A stretch of 64,000 nucleotides of DNA from Rhizobium sp. BK602. Its GTDB lineage: Bacteria; Pseudomonadota; Alphaproteobacteria; Rhizobiales; Rhizobiaceae. A program made the position numbers and the translations under genes. The DNA lies in the NCBI RefSeq assembly GCF_014195095.1, contig NZ_JACIBC010000010.1:62001-126000 (forward strand), written 5' to 3'. Shown piece after piece: positions 1 to 8,016 of the stretch. The notes below the pieces were generated by a model. It had not been told where the DNA came from. It made no database searches and saw only the letters and a list, made by a program, of their open reading frames with translations. Every line of letters begins with the position of its first letter. Position 1 is the stretch's first letter.

Positions 1-616
1 GCATACCGAACAGGGAATTTTCCGGGACACCAAGTGCGTCGCAACCCGCTCTATTCATGTGCAGCAGCGTGCCGTCAGGAGAAATAAGCTTGATGCAGTC
101 CACGCTGATATTGAGCATGTCGGTTTGAACCGAGGCACGCCTTTCGAGATCAAGCTCCTTGCGCTTTAACCTATCAATATCCGTGGCTAAACACAGCAAA
201 CCGCTCTGATCGGACTGCATCCCGCCAAGGGGCTGCAAGCTGAGAAGAAACCAGTGTGCTTCTCCACGGCAATCCTGAAGCCGACATTCAAAATCCATCC
301 GCTCCCGCATCGCTATTGCCCGTTGGAAATGGGACAATGCGGCGTATCGATCTTCAGCGTAGATCAATTGCACCCAGGATATGAAATCGCACCCCCCGTC
401 CATTATGCCAACATGCCGACGCCACGCAACGTTGAGATGCGTAACACTTCCGTCCGCATTAACCAGACATGAGGGGGAGTGGAGGAGTTCCAGTAGAGCA
501 GCGGACGCAACACTTGGTTCCTGCCCACATTCAGTCGCATATTCAAATTCAAGCGGGGTTGGGTGCGCGTCTGAAATCAATCTACTTTTGCCCGACAGGG
601 GAATCTCACTTTCCAT
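1..616 (-). CDS. PAS-domain sensor/signalling protein, 3' end beyond the window
   Basis: The minus strand is open from an ATG at 614-616 to the left edge, giving about 205 residues with no stop, so the C-terminus lies outside. After a low-complexity N-terminus, residues roughly 40-145 look like a PAS domain (a DG.. segment, SWVQLIYAEDR, then ..HWFLLSLQPL near the end of the fold). A linker helix follows (DRLKRKELDLERRAS), and then a second PAS opens with CIKLISPDGTLLHMNRAGC. Tandem PAS with a coiled linker is typical of sensor kinases, diguanylate cyclases or chemoreceptors, but the output domain is not visible. Coding on this strand is supported by sustained PAS-like sequence; membrane segments are not seen, so it is probably cytoplasmic. 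Confidence 0.75.
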   Translation of the reverse strand, partial: MESEIPLSGKSRLISDAHPTPLEFEYATECGQEPSVASAALLELLHSPSCLVNADGSVTHLNVAWRRHVGIMDGGCDFISWVQLIYAEDRYAALSHFQRAIAMRERMDFECRLQDCRGEAHWFLLSLQPLGGMQSDQSGLLCLATDIDRLKRKELDLERRASVQTDMLNISVDCIKLISPDGTLLHMNRAGCDALGVPENSLFGM

Positions 617-858
617 GCTAGAAGAAAACCAACTGTAAAACCAATGTGGCGACAGTGTTTTCGACAAGCTGCAGCTCTTTCCACACCAGTGGAACAATTG
701 TTCCTCATTTCAGCAAAAGAAGTCAATTCAAATATATCGGCGACCAGCACTCGAATGACGATATGCATTCTTCATGCCACCATCCCTCACGCGATATTCT
801 CTTTCTTTAACCTTTTAATTTTCTTCGGCGAGTTACATAAACATCGAAATATAAATAC

Positions 859-875
859 CTATCGAGTATCGATAG
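859..875. promoter_or_regulatory. Perfect inverted repeat in the 617-966 gap
   Basis: The arms CTATCGA and TCGATAG flank GTA. The repeat sits about 245 bp upstream of the PAS gene start and about 90 bp past the ArsR-type gene stop, inside an AT-rich gap (617-966) where I see no other gene. It could be an operator or a weak terminator; no U-run follows on either strand. Confidence 0.3.
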
Positions 876-966
876 CATTGCGATCTGTATAGATATTCAT
901 CAAGAAAATTACGCACCTGTATAAAAACGCCAGAACCCTCACAAATAAACTCTTATTTAGAAGCAA

Positions 967-1263
967 TCACTGATTTCCAGATTTTTCAAAAATATAATCT
1001 AGGCATGCAAGCATGATATATACTCTTTCATCCGAGCATGAGTAATATACATTTTGAGACACCTTGCGCGTCTCAACTAAATTTTGCATCCTTAATTTCG
1101 ACAGATGCTGTGATACCGAAGATTGACTTAGGTTTATTTTATTCGAAAGTACTGACACTGAAATTTCGTTTTGTGAAACGATCCGAAGAATTTCAAGCCT
1201 CTTGTCGTTTGCCAGAACCTGTAGCAGTTGTGCCGCAGCCATAGAGTTGCTGTTTTTTGACAT
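967..1263 (-). CDS. ArsR/SmtB-type winged-helix repressor
   Basis: A small winged-helix regulator of about 98 residues from the chosen ATG (1261-1263, MSKNSNSMAAAQLLQ...). An in-frame upstream ATG at 1338 would add 25 residues that do not resemble the family, so the shorter form is preferred. The helix-turn-helix reads ISVSVLSNKINLSQSSVSQH followed by LSKLRMQNLVETRK, a close match to the ArsR recognition region, then a short wing and C-terminal helix. The classical metal-site motif (ELCVCDL) is replaced by ISVSVLS, so direct metal sensing through that site is unlikely. It is flanked by AT-rich gaps and no obvious structural partner. An AT-rich TATAAT-like stretch lies upstream at about 1420-1430 on the minus strand. 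Confidence 0.8.
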   Translation of the reverse strand: MSKNSNSMAAAQLLQVLANDKRLEILRIVSQNEISVSVLSNKINLSQSSVSQHLSKLRMQNLVETRKVSQNVYYSCSDERVYIMLACLDYIFEKSGNQ

Positions 1264-1793
1264 ACATTCAGGTCCCTTCTCTGAGAAAGAAGCAGACAAG
1301 CGGCAAACATTTGAATGGGGCAATCCCGATTTGCTCATCTAGTGTGATGGACTTCATCTATATCCAACACATGCTTCGGATTTCGAAATATCAGTTAATT
1401 ACAATATTATTTTATACTAATTATATGACCTCTCCTCCTCCGTAACACATCAAGAATGACTCAATAGAAAGCGAAAAAGAGGGAGAGATAAGGTAACAAA
1501 CCGTATCGTCCATTATCCGATACTGTTACGCACTGCATGTAGCGTTTGGTTCATCTTTAAACCGCGATCGAATTAGATTAGCCTAATTCAATGTGAATGC
1601 TATATGTCCGTGTGATAGCTTGTTCAGGCTTGATCATGGTTGAGGCCTATGCACCTGAAAGCGGTTCTGACAGTTTTGATCTGCCGATACAGCCACATCA
1701 AATCTTGCGACGACAACAGCGTTATAGACGCCTCCTTGGAACGCCCTCGAACACCTCGCCAGAGGATTTGGTTGCGAAAATCAAGGGCTTTGG
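1264..1793. other. AT-rich intergenic region between the ArsR-type gene and the diguanylate cyclase
   Basis: This gap of about 530 bp is clearly richer in A+T than the rest of the window. It contains TATAAT-like sequence near 1410-1430 reading toward the ArsR-type gene, an inverted repeat at 1570-1589, and a doubtful short reading frame (1597-1797). No RNA gene is recognised. Confidence 0.5.
1570..1589. promoter_or_regulatory. Inverted repeat upstream of the diguanylate cyclase
   Basis: Perfect 7-bp arms GAATTAG and CTAATTC are separated by 6 bp. Both half-sites fit one dimeric regulator footprint (about one and a half helical turns between centres). It lies about 205 bp upstream of the cyclase start, and the nearby ArsR-type protein is a possible binder (inference). 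Confidence 0.35.
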
Positions 1794-1797
1794 ATGA
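1597..1797 (+). CDS. Doubtful 66-residue ORF overlapping the diguanylate cyclase start
   Basis: The frame ends in TGA that overlaps the cyclase ATG by four bases (ATGA), the layout used by many coupled genes in this window. The product is hydrophilic, with a basic centre (QRYRRLLG) and no recognised family. I see no good Shine-Dalgarno sequence before 1597 or before the internal ATG at 1636. It may be a real translational leader, or chance open frame in an AT-rich gap. Confidence 0.25.
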   Translation: MLYVRVIACSGLIMVEAYAPESGSDSFDLPIQPHQILRRQQRYRRLLGTPSNTSPEDLVAKIKGFG

Positions 1798-3497
1798 TTG
1801 AACCGCACTCCCACCGCAATAGTAGCCACGAACAGATTCTATACCTCCTGCAGAAAATTTTGGATTCGGAACAGTTTCGTCGATCTGAGCGTCTTGGAAA
1901 ATTTCTCTCCTACGTTGTCCACGAGACTTTGCAGGGGCGATCTGACAGGATCAAATCCTACTCAATTGGACTTGAGGTATTTGGAAAACCGCCGTCGTTC
2001 GATAGCTCCATCGATCCTATCGTTCGCACAACCGCGACAAGACTTCGCGCGGCCCTTGGCAAATACTATCAGGGTACAGGCTGCAGCGACCCTTTGGAAA
2101 TCGTTCTAAAAAAAGGGAGCTACGTTCCTGAGTTTCGTTCACGAGCCTTAGAAGAAGGCAGGGAAGACGCCGTTCTCTCGCAGATGACTGCCAGACTTGA
2201 CGATCTTGAATTGAAAAAGGGCTCGAAGGGAAACTCCAGCCTGCCTTGGGAGATCGATGCCGATCTTCGCCACATCTCAACGTCTCCACAGATAGCAGAA
2301 CTACTTGGTTTCCAATCCATGGAAATGATTGGCAGATCGTTGCTGGACGGCATGCATATTGAAGATTCAATACGGGTGACGGAGATTCTATCCGCGGCGC
2401 GGGCCATTGCAAAGCCGTTCTTTGGCGTGGTCGGCCGCTACTCGAGACCTGACGACACTATAGCTATTGTTGAAATTAGTGGTGCATGTATTTTTGACGA
2501 ATTCGGGTCGTTCTCGGCATATCGCGGAGCATATCGCGATATTACTCCGACGGGCTTGTTGGCACTGGAATCGCGCCCCGCCTATCTGGATACTGTATAT
2601 GCTACCGCTCCGGTCGCGCTCTGCGTGATCAATCGCGACGGGAGGCTGCTCGCGGTCAATGAGAGGCATGCCATTCTGGCAGGTCGGCCGATCTCCAACC
2701 TCATCGGCGTGAAAGTAGCTGACCTTCACGAAGAAGGAGGGCAGAATGTCATCCGTGATTTTCGCATCTTCGACGCAGGAGGTACGGTTCCCGAGCATGA
2801 ATTGCGTATAAGAGGCAGAACCTATATCGTCTCGGTTACACCTATCCGGGATACTGTTGGCAAGACCATAGCAATTTCAGTTGCTCATACCGACGCCACC
2901 GAAAGCAAACTTCTTCACGAAAGGCTTGCCCAAGCCAACAGACACCTCGAAGAGTTGGCTGTCCGCGATCACCTGACAGGCCTGTTCAACAGACGCCACT
3001 TTGACAAGACTTTGGTGGATGAAATCACGCGGCTTCACGACGACAATTCCGCCCTTTCAGTCTTGCTGATTGATGTCGATTTTTTCAAGCATTACAACGA
3101 TCAGTATGGGCATATGATGGGGGATCAGTGTTTGGCGGACGTCGCCTACGCAATTAAACAGAGCCTTCTAAGACCCAGCGATACGGCATTTCGCTACGGG
3201 GGAGAGGAATTCGCGGCCGTTCTTTCGAATACCGACGCTTACGGTGCGCGCGCCGTTGCCGAACGCATCCGTTTGAATGTCGCAACGCTGAATCGGTCGC
3301 ATAAGGCAAGCCCGCTGGGAACCATAACGGTAAGTATTGGCATTGCCACCGCTATCGGCCCTTATGCCTCGACCATGCCGTCAACCAGGGACATCATTCT
3401 CGAAACTGCCGATGCGGCGCTGTACAGTGCCAAAACGAACGGTAGAAATACGGTAATAGCCGGTGCTGTGCTGAAGAAAGACGCCAATAGCGATTAG
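1794..3497 (+). CDS. Diguanylate cyclase with winged-helix-like N-terminal domain, PAS repeats and GGDEF
   Basis: 567 residues, no predicted membrane segments. Residues about 15-115 carry a domain recognisable by its pattern (SERLGKFLSYVV, then SIGLEVFGKPPSFD, RLRAALGKYY and KKGSYVPEF). In other alphaproteobacteria this domain usually precedes TPR, WD40 or adenylate cyclase modules. Two PAS-like regions follow (about 150-250 and 265-370), then a signalling helix and a GGDEF domain from about 395. The active-site motif is GGEEF at residues 469-473, preceded by the product-inhibition I-site RPSD (460-463) at the usual five-residue spacing. It should therefore make cyclic di-GMP and be feedback-inhibited. 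It stands alone and is followed by a terminator hairpin. Confidence 0.9.
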   Translation: MIEPHSHRNSSHEQILYLLQKILDSEQFRRSERLGKFLSYVVHETLQGRSDRIKSYSIGLEVFGKPPSFDSSIDPIVRTTATRLRAALGKYYQGTGCSDPLEIVLKKGSYVPEFRSRALEEGREDAVLSQMTARLDDLELKKGSKGNSSLPWEIDADLRHISTSPQIAELLGFQSMEMIGRSLLDGMHIEDSIRVTEILSAARAIAKPFFGVVGRYSRPDDTIAIVEISGACIFDEFGSFSAYRGAYRDITPTGLLALESRPAYLDTVYATAPVALCVINRDGRLLAVNERHAILAGRPISNLIGVKVADLHEEGGQNVIRDFRIFDAGGTVPEHELRIRGRTYIVSVTPIRDTVGKTIAISVAHTDATESKLLHERLAQANRHLEELAVRDHLTGLFNRRHFDKTLVDEITRLHDDNSALSVLLIDVDFFKHYNDQYGHMMGDQCLADVAYAIKQSLLRPSDTAFRYGGEEFAAVLSNTDAYGARAVAERIRLNVATLNRSHKASPLGTITVSIGIATAIGPYASTMPSTRDIILETADAALYSAKTNGRNTVIAGAVLKKDANSD

Positions 3498-3568
3498 AGT
3501 TAGCTTGTCCTGCCGGATTTAGCGAAAGGCTCTGTATCCTATATTCCGGAGACAGGCTTGGATGCGTC

Positions 3569-3600
3569 GGACATCCGCGATCGACGCGCGGATGTCCTTT
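3569..3600 (+). terminator. Hairpin terminator after the diguanylate cyclase
   Basis: A perfect 11-bp stem (GGACATCCGCG / CGCGGATGTCC, loop 3580-3586) is followed by TTT and a C/T-rich tail. It lies between two convergent genes and probably serves both. Confidence 0.65.
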
Positions 3601-3610
3601 CCTCGGCCGG

Positions 3611-4387
3611 TCAATCCTCGAGAATGGCAACCGCGCGCGTCCAGCCCGCCGAGGCCCCGGCGATCTTCACTGGAAAGCAGGAGACGGTGAAGCCGGTCGC
3701 CGGCAGCTCTTCCAGATTGGCGAGCTTCTCCAGATGGCAATAGCCGATATCGCGGCCGGCCTTGTGGCCTTCCCAGATGATCGCGGCATCTCCGGTTTCG
3801 GAAAAACGCCGCATCGTATGCGGAAACGGCGCATCCCAGCTCCAGGCGTCGGTGCCCGTCACGCGCACGCCTCTTTCCAGCAGAAAGAGCGTCGCTTCAC
3901 GCCCGATGCCGCAGCCACGGGCGAGGTAATCCGGCTTGCCATAGGCAGCTCCGGCCGCCGTGTTGACGAGAACGATGTCGAGCGGCTCCAGGCGGTGCCC
4001 GATACGCTCCAGCTCGGCCTCCACCTCGCCGGCGGAGACGATGTGCCCGTCCGGCAGATGGCGGAAATCCAGCTTGACGGCAGGCCGCATGCACCAGTCG
4101 AGCGGGATCTCGTCGATGGTCAGCGCACGCTTGCCGCCGTCCATGGTGGAATGGAAATGCCAGGGCGCGTCGAGATGGGTTCCGTTGTGCGTGGTGAGCC
4201 TGACATCCTCCATCGCCCAGCCCTCGCCATCCGGAAGGTCTTCCGGGCGCAGGCCGGCGAAGACGGTGGCCATCTCGGCGGCACCTCTCTTATGGTCCTT
4301 GTAAGTGATCTCCGGGCGCATCTGCGGCGGGTCTGCCAGCGTGTCGTTGTCGATCGAAACGGAAATATCGATCAGGCGTCTTGCCAT
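3611..4387 (-). CDS. Cyclase-family metal-dependent hydrolase (kynurenine formamidase-like)
   Basis: 258 residues from the ATG at 4385-4387, which follows an AGGAAAGA-type ribosome site. The metal-binding signature of the cyclase superfamily, HxGTHxDxPxH, is present as HNGTHLDAPWH. A second conserved element follows with VLVNTAAGAAYG..DY near the middle, and TGTDAWSWD is also typical. Members hydrolyse formamides, amides or lactones; kynurenine formamidase is the best known, but this sequence belongs to the longer, broader branch. It lies 158 bp downstream of the SorC-type regulator on the same strand, so it could be co-transcribed with the sugar regulon (a lactonase-like step would fit) or be independent. 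Substrate unknown. Confidence 0.8.
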   Translation of the reverse strand: MARRLIDISVSIDNDTLADPPQMRPEITYKDHKRGAAEMATVFAGLRPEDLPDGEGWAMEDVRLTTHNGTHLDAPWHFHSTMDGGKRALTIDEIPLDWCMRPAVKLDFRHLPDGHIVSAGEVEAELERIGHRLEPLDIVLVNTAAGAAYGKPDYLARGCGIGREATLFLLERGVRVTGTDAWSWDAPFPHTMRRFSETGDAAIIWEGHKAGRDIGYCHLEKLANLEELPATGFTVSCFPVKIAGASAGWTRAVAILED

Positions 4388-4545
4388 GGTTCTTTCCTCG
4401 TGAAGAAGGCAGCCGCGATAGCCGCCTGACAATCCCATTGCTCCCCGCACAAGACCGAGCTGCGGAGGGAAACAAGGATATGGGGCATATCCGCGCGACG
4501 ACACGATGACGGCAGAAACAATTTTTTCGGTCGGAGCGGGCGCGA

Positions 4546-5508
4546 TCAGGCTGCCGCCAGATCGATCAGGCGCTGTGCGGTGAACTTGTCGGTCACGAGC
4601 GTATCGATGACGCCGATACGGAGCGCACCGGCGATCGCCGCCGTCTTCTTCTCGCCGCCGGCGAGTGCCACGACACGATCGACCCTGGCCAGTTCGTCCA
4701 GCGAAATCCCGATGACGCGCTCGTCGAGCGGCGTCTTCACGGTCTTGCCCTTTTGATCGAAGAAGCGAAGCGAAATATCGCCGACCGCCCCCGCCTCGGC
4801 CAGGTCGGCGAGCTCTCGCGAGGAAAAGATATTGCCGGAGCGTGCGAGCAGCTCCGACGGTTCGACCGCGCCGATCCCGACGATGGCAAGGCTGATCGAG
4901 CCGAAGAGATCGACGGTCTCGCGCACGAAGGGATCGGCCATCATCAGAAGCCTCGCCTCGCGCGAGCTTGTCACGCCCTGCACCGGCAGAAGCTTCGGCT
5001 CCGCTCCGGTCAGCCGGGCCAATCTCGTCGTCAATTGCGTCGCATGCGTCTGCACCGACGGGTCGCCCATTCCGCCGAGCGTCTGCACGACATATTTCGC
5101 CTGCGCGCTCTTCTGGGGATGAATGTTTTCCACCGTCTTGAAGATGGTCTGGCTCCAGCTCGAGACGCCGATGATTTCGCCCGGCGCCAGCGTCACTTCG
5201 AGAAGATGCGCCGCCGCCTCGCCGATGCGCGCCATGATCGCGCCGTCGCGATCCTCCGAACATTCGACGACGATGGCCTCGGGCAGATTGAAACGCTCGC
5301 GAAGCGCGCCTTCCATCTCCGCATAGGTGCCCGCCGGAGGGATGACGGTGGTGCGAACGATATCCTCGGCTTCCGCGCGCTTGAGCATGCGTGAGACGGT
5401 CGCCTGCGACAGCCGCAAATGCTTGGCGATATCGGCCTGCCGCCTATGTTCGATATGGTACATCTGCGCGACGCGTGAAATCAGGCGAAGTTCGTTGATG
5501 CGTCCCAT
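4546..5508 (-). CDS. SorC/DeoR-type sugar-responsive transcriptional regulator
   Basis: 320 residues. The N-terminal helix-turn-helix (RQADIAKHLRLSQATVSRML, about residues 23-42) is followed by the SorC sugar-phosphate-binding domain, with family-typical stretches such as EIIGVSSWSQT, VQTLGGMGD and, near the C-terminus, VALAGGEKKTAAI. SorC regulators are usually tetrameric and respond to a phosphorylated sugar made by the pathway they control, which fits the adjacent kinase gene. The gene starts 12 bp beyond a perfect inverted repeat (5521-5538) that shares a 13-bp core with sites in the 8.8-9.0 kb divergent promoter region, so autoregulation plus control of both operon arms is likely. Confidence 0.9.
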   Translation of the reverse strand: MGRINELRLISRVAQMYHIEHRRQADIAKHLRLSQATVSRMLKRAEAEDIVRTTVIPPAGTYAEMEGALRERFNLPEAIVVECSEDRDGAIMARIGEAAAHLLEVTLAPGEIIGVSSWSQTIFKTVENIHPQKSAQAKYVVQTLGGMGDPSVQTHATQLTTRLARLTGAEPKLLPVQGVTSSREARLLMMADPFVRETVDLFGSISLAIVGIGAVEPSELLARSGNIFSSRELADLAEAGAVGDISLRFFDQKGKTVKTPLDERVIGISLDELARVDRVVALAGGEKKTAAIAGALRIGVIDTLVTDKFTAQRLIDLAAA

Positions 5509-5520
5509 GCTTGCCCCAGC

Positions 5521-5538
5521 GGTGAATTTTTATTCACC
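5521..5538. promoter_or_regulatory. Operator-like palindrome before the SorC-type gene
   Basis: The arms GGTGAAT and ATTCACC flank TTTT; the repeat is perfect and overlaps the stop codon of the upstream kinase gene. Its core TGAATTTTTATTC (5523-5535) differs by one base from TGAATATTTATTC at 8990-9002 and by two from TGAATATTTATGC (minus strand, 8840-8852). A shared word in three promoter positions of one regulon points to a common regulator, most simply the SorC-type protein. Confidence 0.6.
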
Positions 5539-6996
5539 ATTAGCGGGCGATGGGCCGAACGTCGAGCGGGCAATAGCGTCGCTCCACGTTTTAAGTCTTT
5601 CCGGCGCGTCATTCGCCTGCGGTCTTATGAGCGTATTGCTGCGCGGCAGGCGCGCGATGGCGTCCAGATCCGCCCATAGGCCGAGCGACAGGCCCGCCAG
5701 ATAGGCTGCCCCCAGAGCCGATGCCTCCGGCGCCTCGCATTGGATGACGGGGTGCTGGAGGAGATCGGCGACGCATTGCATCAGGAAGGTATTCCGGCTC
5801 GGACCGCCATCGACATAAAGCGCGCCGATCGTCCCGCCATTCTGGCTCTGCATCGCCGCAAAGACATCATGCACCTGAAACGCGATCGAATCCGTCACCG
5901 CTCTCGCCATCTGCGCACGGGTGGTGTTGAAGCTGATCTGCGAAAACAGGGCGCGCGCATCGGAATTCCAGTAGGGCGCGCCGAGACCGACGAAGGCCGG
6001 CACGAAACCCGGACCGCCGCATTCCGCGGTCGACGCCAGCTCGATCAGCTCGGCGACATCGGACAGTCCCAGCACCTCGGTCATCCAAGGCAGGCTGGCG
6101 GCGGAGACGAGGATGTTTCCTTCGAAGGCGAATGTCGGATTGCCGGCGATGCGCCAGGCGACGGTGGTGGTGATGCCGTTGCTCGGAGCGATGAAATGCG
6201 GCAGCGTCGTCATGACCGACGATCCCGTCCCGAATGTCACCTTTCCATCGCCGGCCTTGTAGGCGCCATGTCCGAACAGCGCGGCATGGCTGTCGCCTAT
6301 GGCGGCACGGATCGGCGTTCCGTCAGGCACGCCCGGTAACCCGATGGTCGATCCGAAATGCGCGGAACTGTCGAGTACCTCGGGCAGGACCTCCCTGCCG
6401 ACGCCGAACAAATCGCAGAGCTCATCGCTCCACTGCTGCGAACTCAGATCGAAAAGCTGGCTTCGCGCGGCGTTTGAGGCATCGCAGACATGCCGCTTGC
6501 CGCCCGTCAGACGGTGGATCAGCCAGCTATCCACCGTGCCGATGCGGATCGATCGCCCTTTCGGGGCACGATCGAGCAGCCATTTGACCTTCGACCCCGG
6601 AAACATCGGATCGATCGGCAGGCCGGTGATCTGCTCGACCCGGTGCGAATGACCACGCTCGATCAGCCTTGCGCAGTCGGGCGCCGTGCGGCGGCACTGC
6701 CAGCTGACGACAGGCCCGAGCGCCTCACCCGTTTCACCATCCCAGACCGTCACGGATTCGCGCTGGTTGGAAACGGCCACAGCCTCGATGGTCGCCGCCG
6801 GCGCGGCTTCGACACAGAGGCGCACGGCCTCGCAAACGGACTGCCAAACCCGGTTGGGGTCCTGCTCGACCCAGCCCGGCTGCGGATAGCTGATACCGAC
6901 GGGCGATGCGCCGCGCGACATCAGCTCACCATTCTCCGAGACCAGAATAGCTTTCGAATTGGTGGTGCCCTGGTCGATAGCCAGAATGGCGCGCAT
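5530..6996 (-). CDS. FGGY-family carbohydrate kinase
   Basis: 488 residues, the usual length for the family. The N-terminal phosphate motif is AIDQGTTNSKAIL; QPGWVEQDP and SNQRES follow as in glycerol kinase and xylulokinase. The second half contains TFGTGSSVMTTL (FGGY region), YVDGGPSRN (adenosine motif) and ASALGAAYLAGL near the C-terminus. The start ATG at 6994-6996 is preceded by GGAGGAG. FGGY kinases phosphorylate the terminal hydroxyl of a ketose, aldose or polyol. Between a SorC-type regulator and a split transketolase, a ketose or ketulose is the expected substrate. D-apulose kinases belong to this family, so an apulose-like substrate is plausible, but the sequence alone does not decide it. 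Confidence 0.9.
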   Translation of the reverse strand: MRAILAIDQGTTNSKAILVSENGELMSRGASPVGISYPQPGWVEQDPNRVWQSVCEAVRLCVEAAPAATIEAVAVSNQRESVTVWDGETGEALGPVVSWQCRRTAPDCARLIERGHSHRVEQITGLPIDPMFPGSKVKWLLDRAPKGRSIRIGTVDSWLIHRLTGGKRHVCDASNAARSQLFDLSSQQWSDELCDLFGVGREVLPEVLDSSAHFGSTIGLPGVPDGTPIRAAIGDSHAALFGHGAYKAGDGKVTFGTGSSVMTTLPHFIAPSNGITTTVAWRIAGNPTFAFEGNILVSAASLPWMTEVLGLSDVAELIELASTAECGGPGFVPAFVGLGAPYWNSDARALFSQISFNTTRAQMARAVTDSIAFQVHDVFAAMQSQNGGTIGALYVDGGPSRNTFLMQCVADLLQHPVIQCEAPEASALGAAYLAGLSLGLWADLDAIARLPRSNTLIRPQANDAPERLKTWSDAIARSTFGPSPANGE

Positions 6997-7059
6997 GCAT
7001 GTCTCCTCCGAACGAATACCAGGGCGTGACGATCGCCCCGAAGCAGTTACGGCCTTTGC

Positions 7060-8016
7060 TCACTTGCGTTTGATGAGCGCGAGCGCCGCCGCTGCGATGG
7101 CATTCGGAGCCATACCAAACTCATCCAGCAGAAATTCGGCGGAGCCCGTCGGCGCGTAGATGCCAGGAACGCCCAAGCGCTTCATCGGAACCGGCAAATT
7201 GTCAACCACCACCTCGGCAACGGCCGAACCAAGGCCGCCATAGATCGAATGCTCTTCAGCCGTGAGGATGGCACCGGTTTCCTTCGCCGCCGCGATGATG
7301 GCGGCTTCGTCGATCGGGCGCACGGTCGCCATGTTGAGCACGCGCGCCTCGACGCCCTGGCTTGCCAATATCTCCGCCGCCTTCACCATGCGATGCGTCA
7401 GCGTGCCGTTGGCGATCAGCGTCACGTCGCCGCCGTCCCGCAGGAGGTTGGCGCGACCGGGCACGAATTTATGACCCTCCGGCAGCAGGTCGGGAACGCC
7501 GACGCGCGACAGGCGAAGGAAGCAGGGACCGGCATAGCTGGCTGCCCATTCGACGGCCGCCGCGGTCTCGATGCGGTCGCATGGCGCAATGACGGGCAGA
7601 TTCGGCAGCACCCGCGTCCAGGCGAAATCCTCGATGGAATGATGGGTCGGGCCGAGTTCACCGTAAGCCATGCCCGACGAAATGCCGATCAGCTTGACGT
7701 TGGCATTCGAGTAGGAAATGTCGGCTTTGATCTGCTCCAGAGCGCGGCCGGTCAGGAAGCAGGACGCGCCGCAGACGAAGGGGATGCGGCCGCCATTGGC
7801 AAGCCCGGCGCCGACGCCGACCATGTTCTGCTCGGCAATGCCGACATTGATCAGCCGCTCCGGAAACTTCGACTTGAAGCCGCCGAGCTTCGAGGAACCG
7901 ACGGAATCATTGCAGACGGCAACGATCGCCTCATCGGCCGATGCCATCTTCTCCAGGGTCGCGGCGAAGGCATCGCGGCAGTCGTGCAGATTGGTATTCA
8001 CGTTGGTCGCGTCCAT
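7060..8016 (-). CDS. Transketolase, C-terminal (pyrimidine-binding/transferase) subunit
   Basis: 318 residues corresponding to the second half of a full-length transketolase. The Pyr domain carries the catalytic glutamate in NVGIAEQNMVGVGAG, and ends with a transketolase C-terminal domain (LNMATVRPID, TAEEHSIYGGLGSAVAEV). It overlaps the N-terminal subunit gene by one base (TAATG), so the two chains are almost certainly made together and assemble into an alpha2beta2-type enzyme. Split transketolases with dedicated substrates are known in apulose-4-phosphate and sulfosugar pathways. Housekeeping transketolases are normally single chains, so this pair is likely pathway-specific. Confidence 0.92.
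   Translation of the reverse strand: MDATNVNTNLHDCRDAFAATLEKMASADEAIVAVCNDSVGSSKLGGFKSKFPERLINVGIAEQNMVGVGAGLANGGRIPFVCGASCFLTGRALEQIKADISYSNANVKLIGISSGMAYGELGPTHHSIEDFAWTRVLPNLPVIAPCDRIETAAAVEWAASYAGPCFLRLSRVGVPDLLPEGHKFVPGRANLLRDGGDVTLIANGTLTHRMVKAAEILASQGVEARVLNMATVRPIDEAAIIAAAKETGAILTAEEHSIYGGLGSAVAEVVVDNLPVPMKRLGVPGIYAPTGSAEFLLDEFGMAPNAIAAAALALIKRK

Noticed and set aside
3611..5263. A single 550-residue minus-strand gene covering the cyclase and part of the regulator region
   Set aside because: Only the C-terminal 258 residues are a real cyclase-family protein; the upstream part is an antisense-frame artefact overlapping the SorC-type gene.
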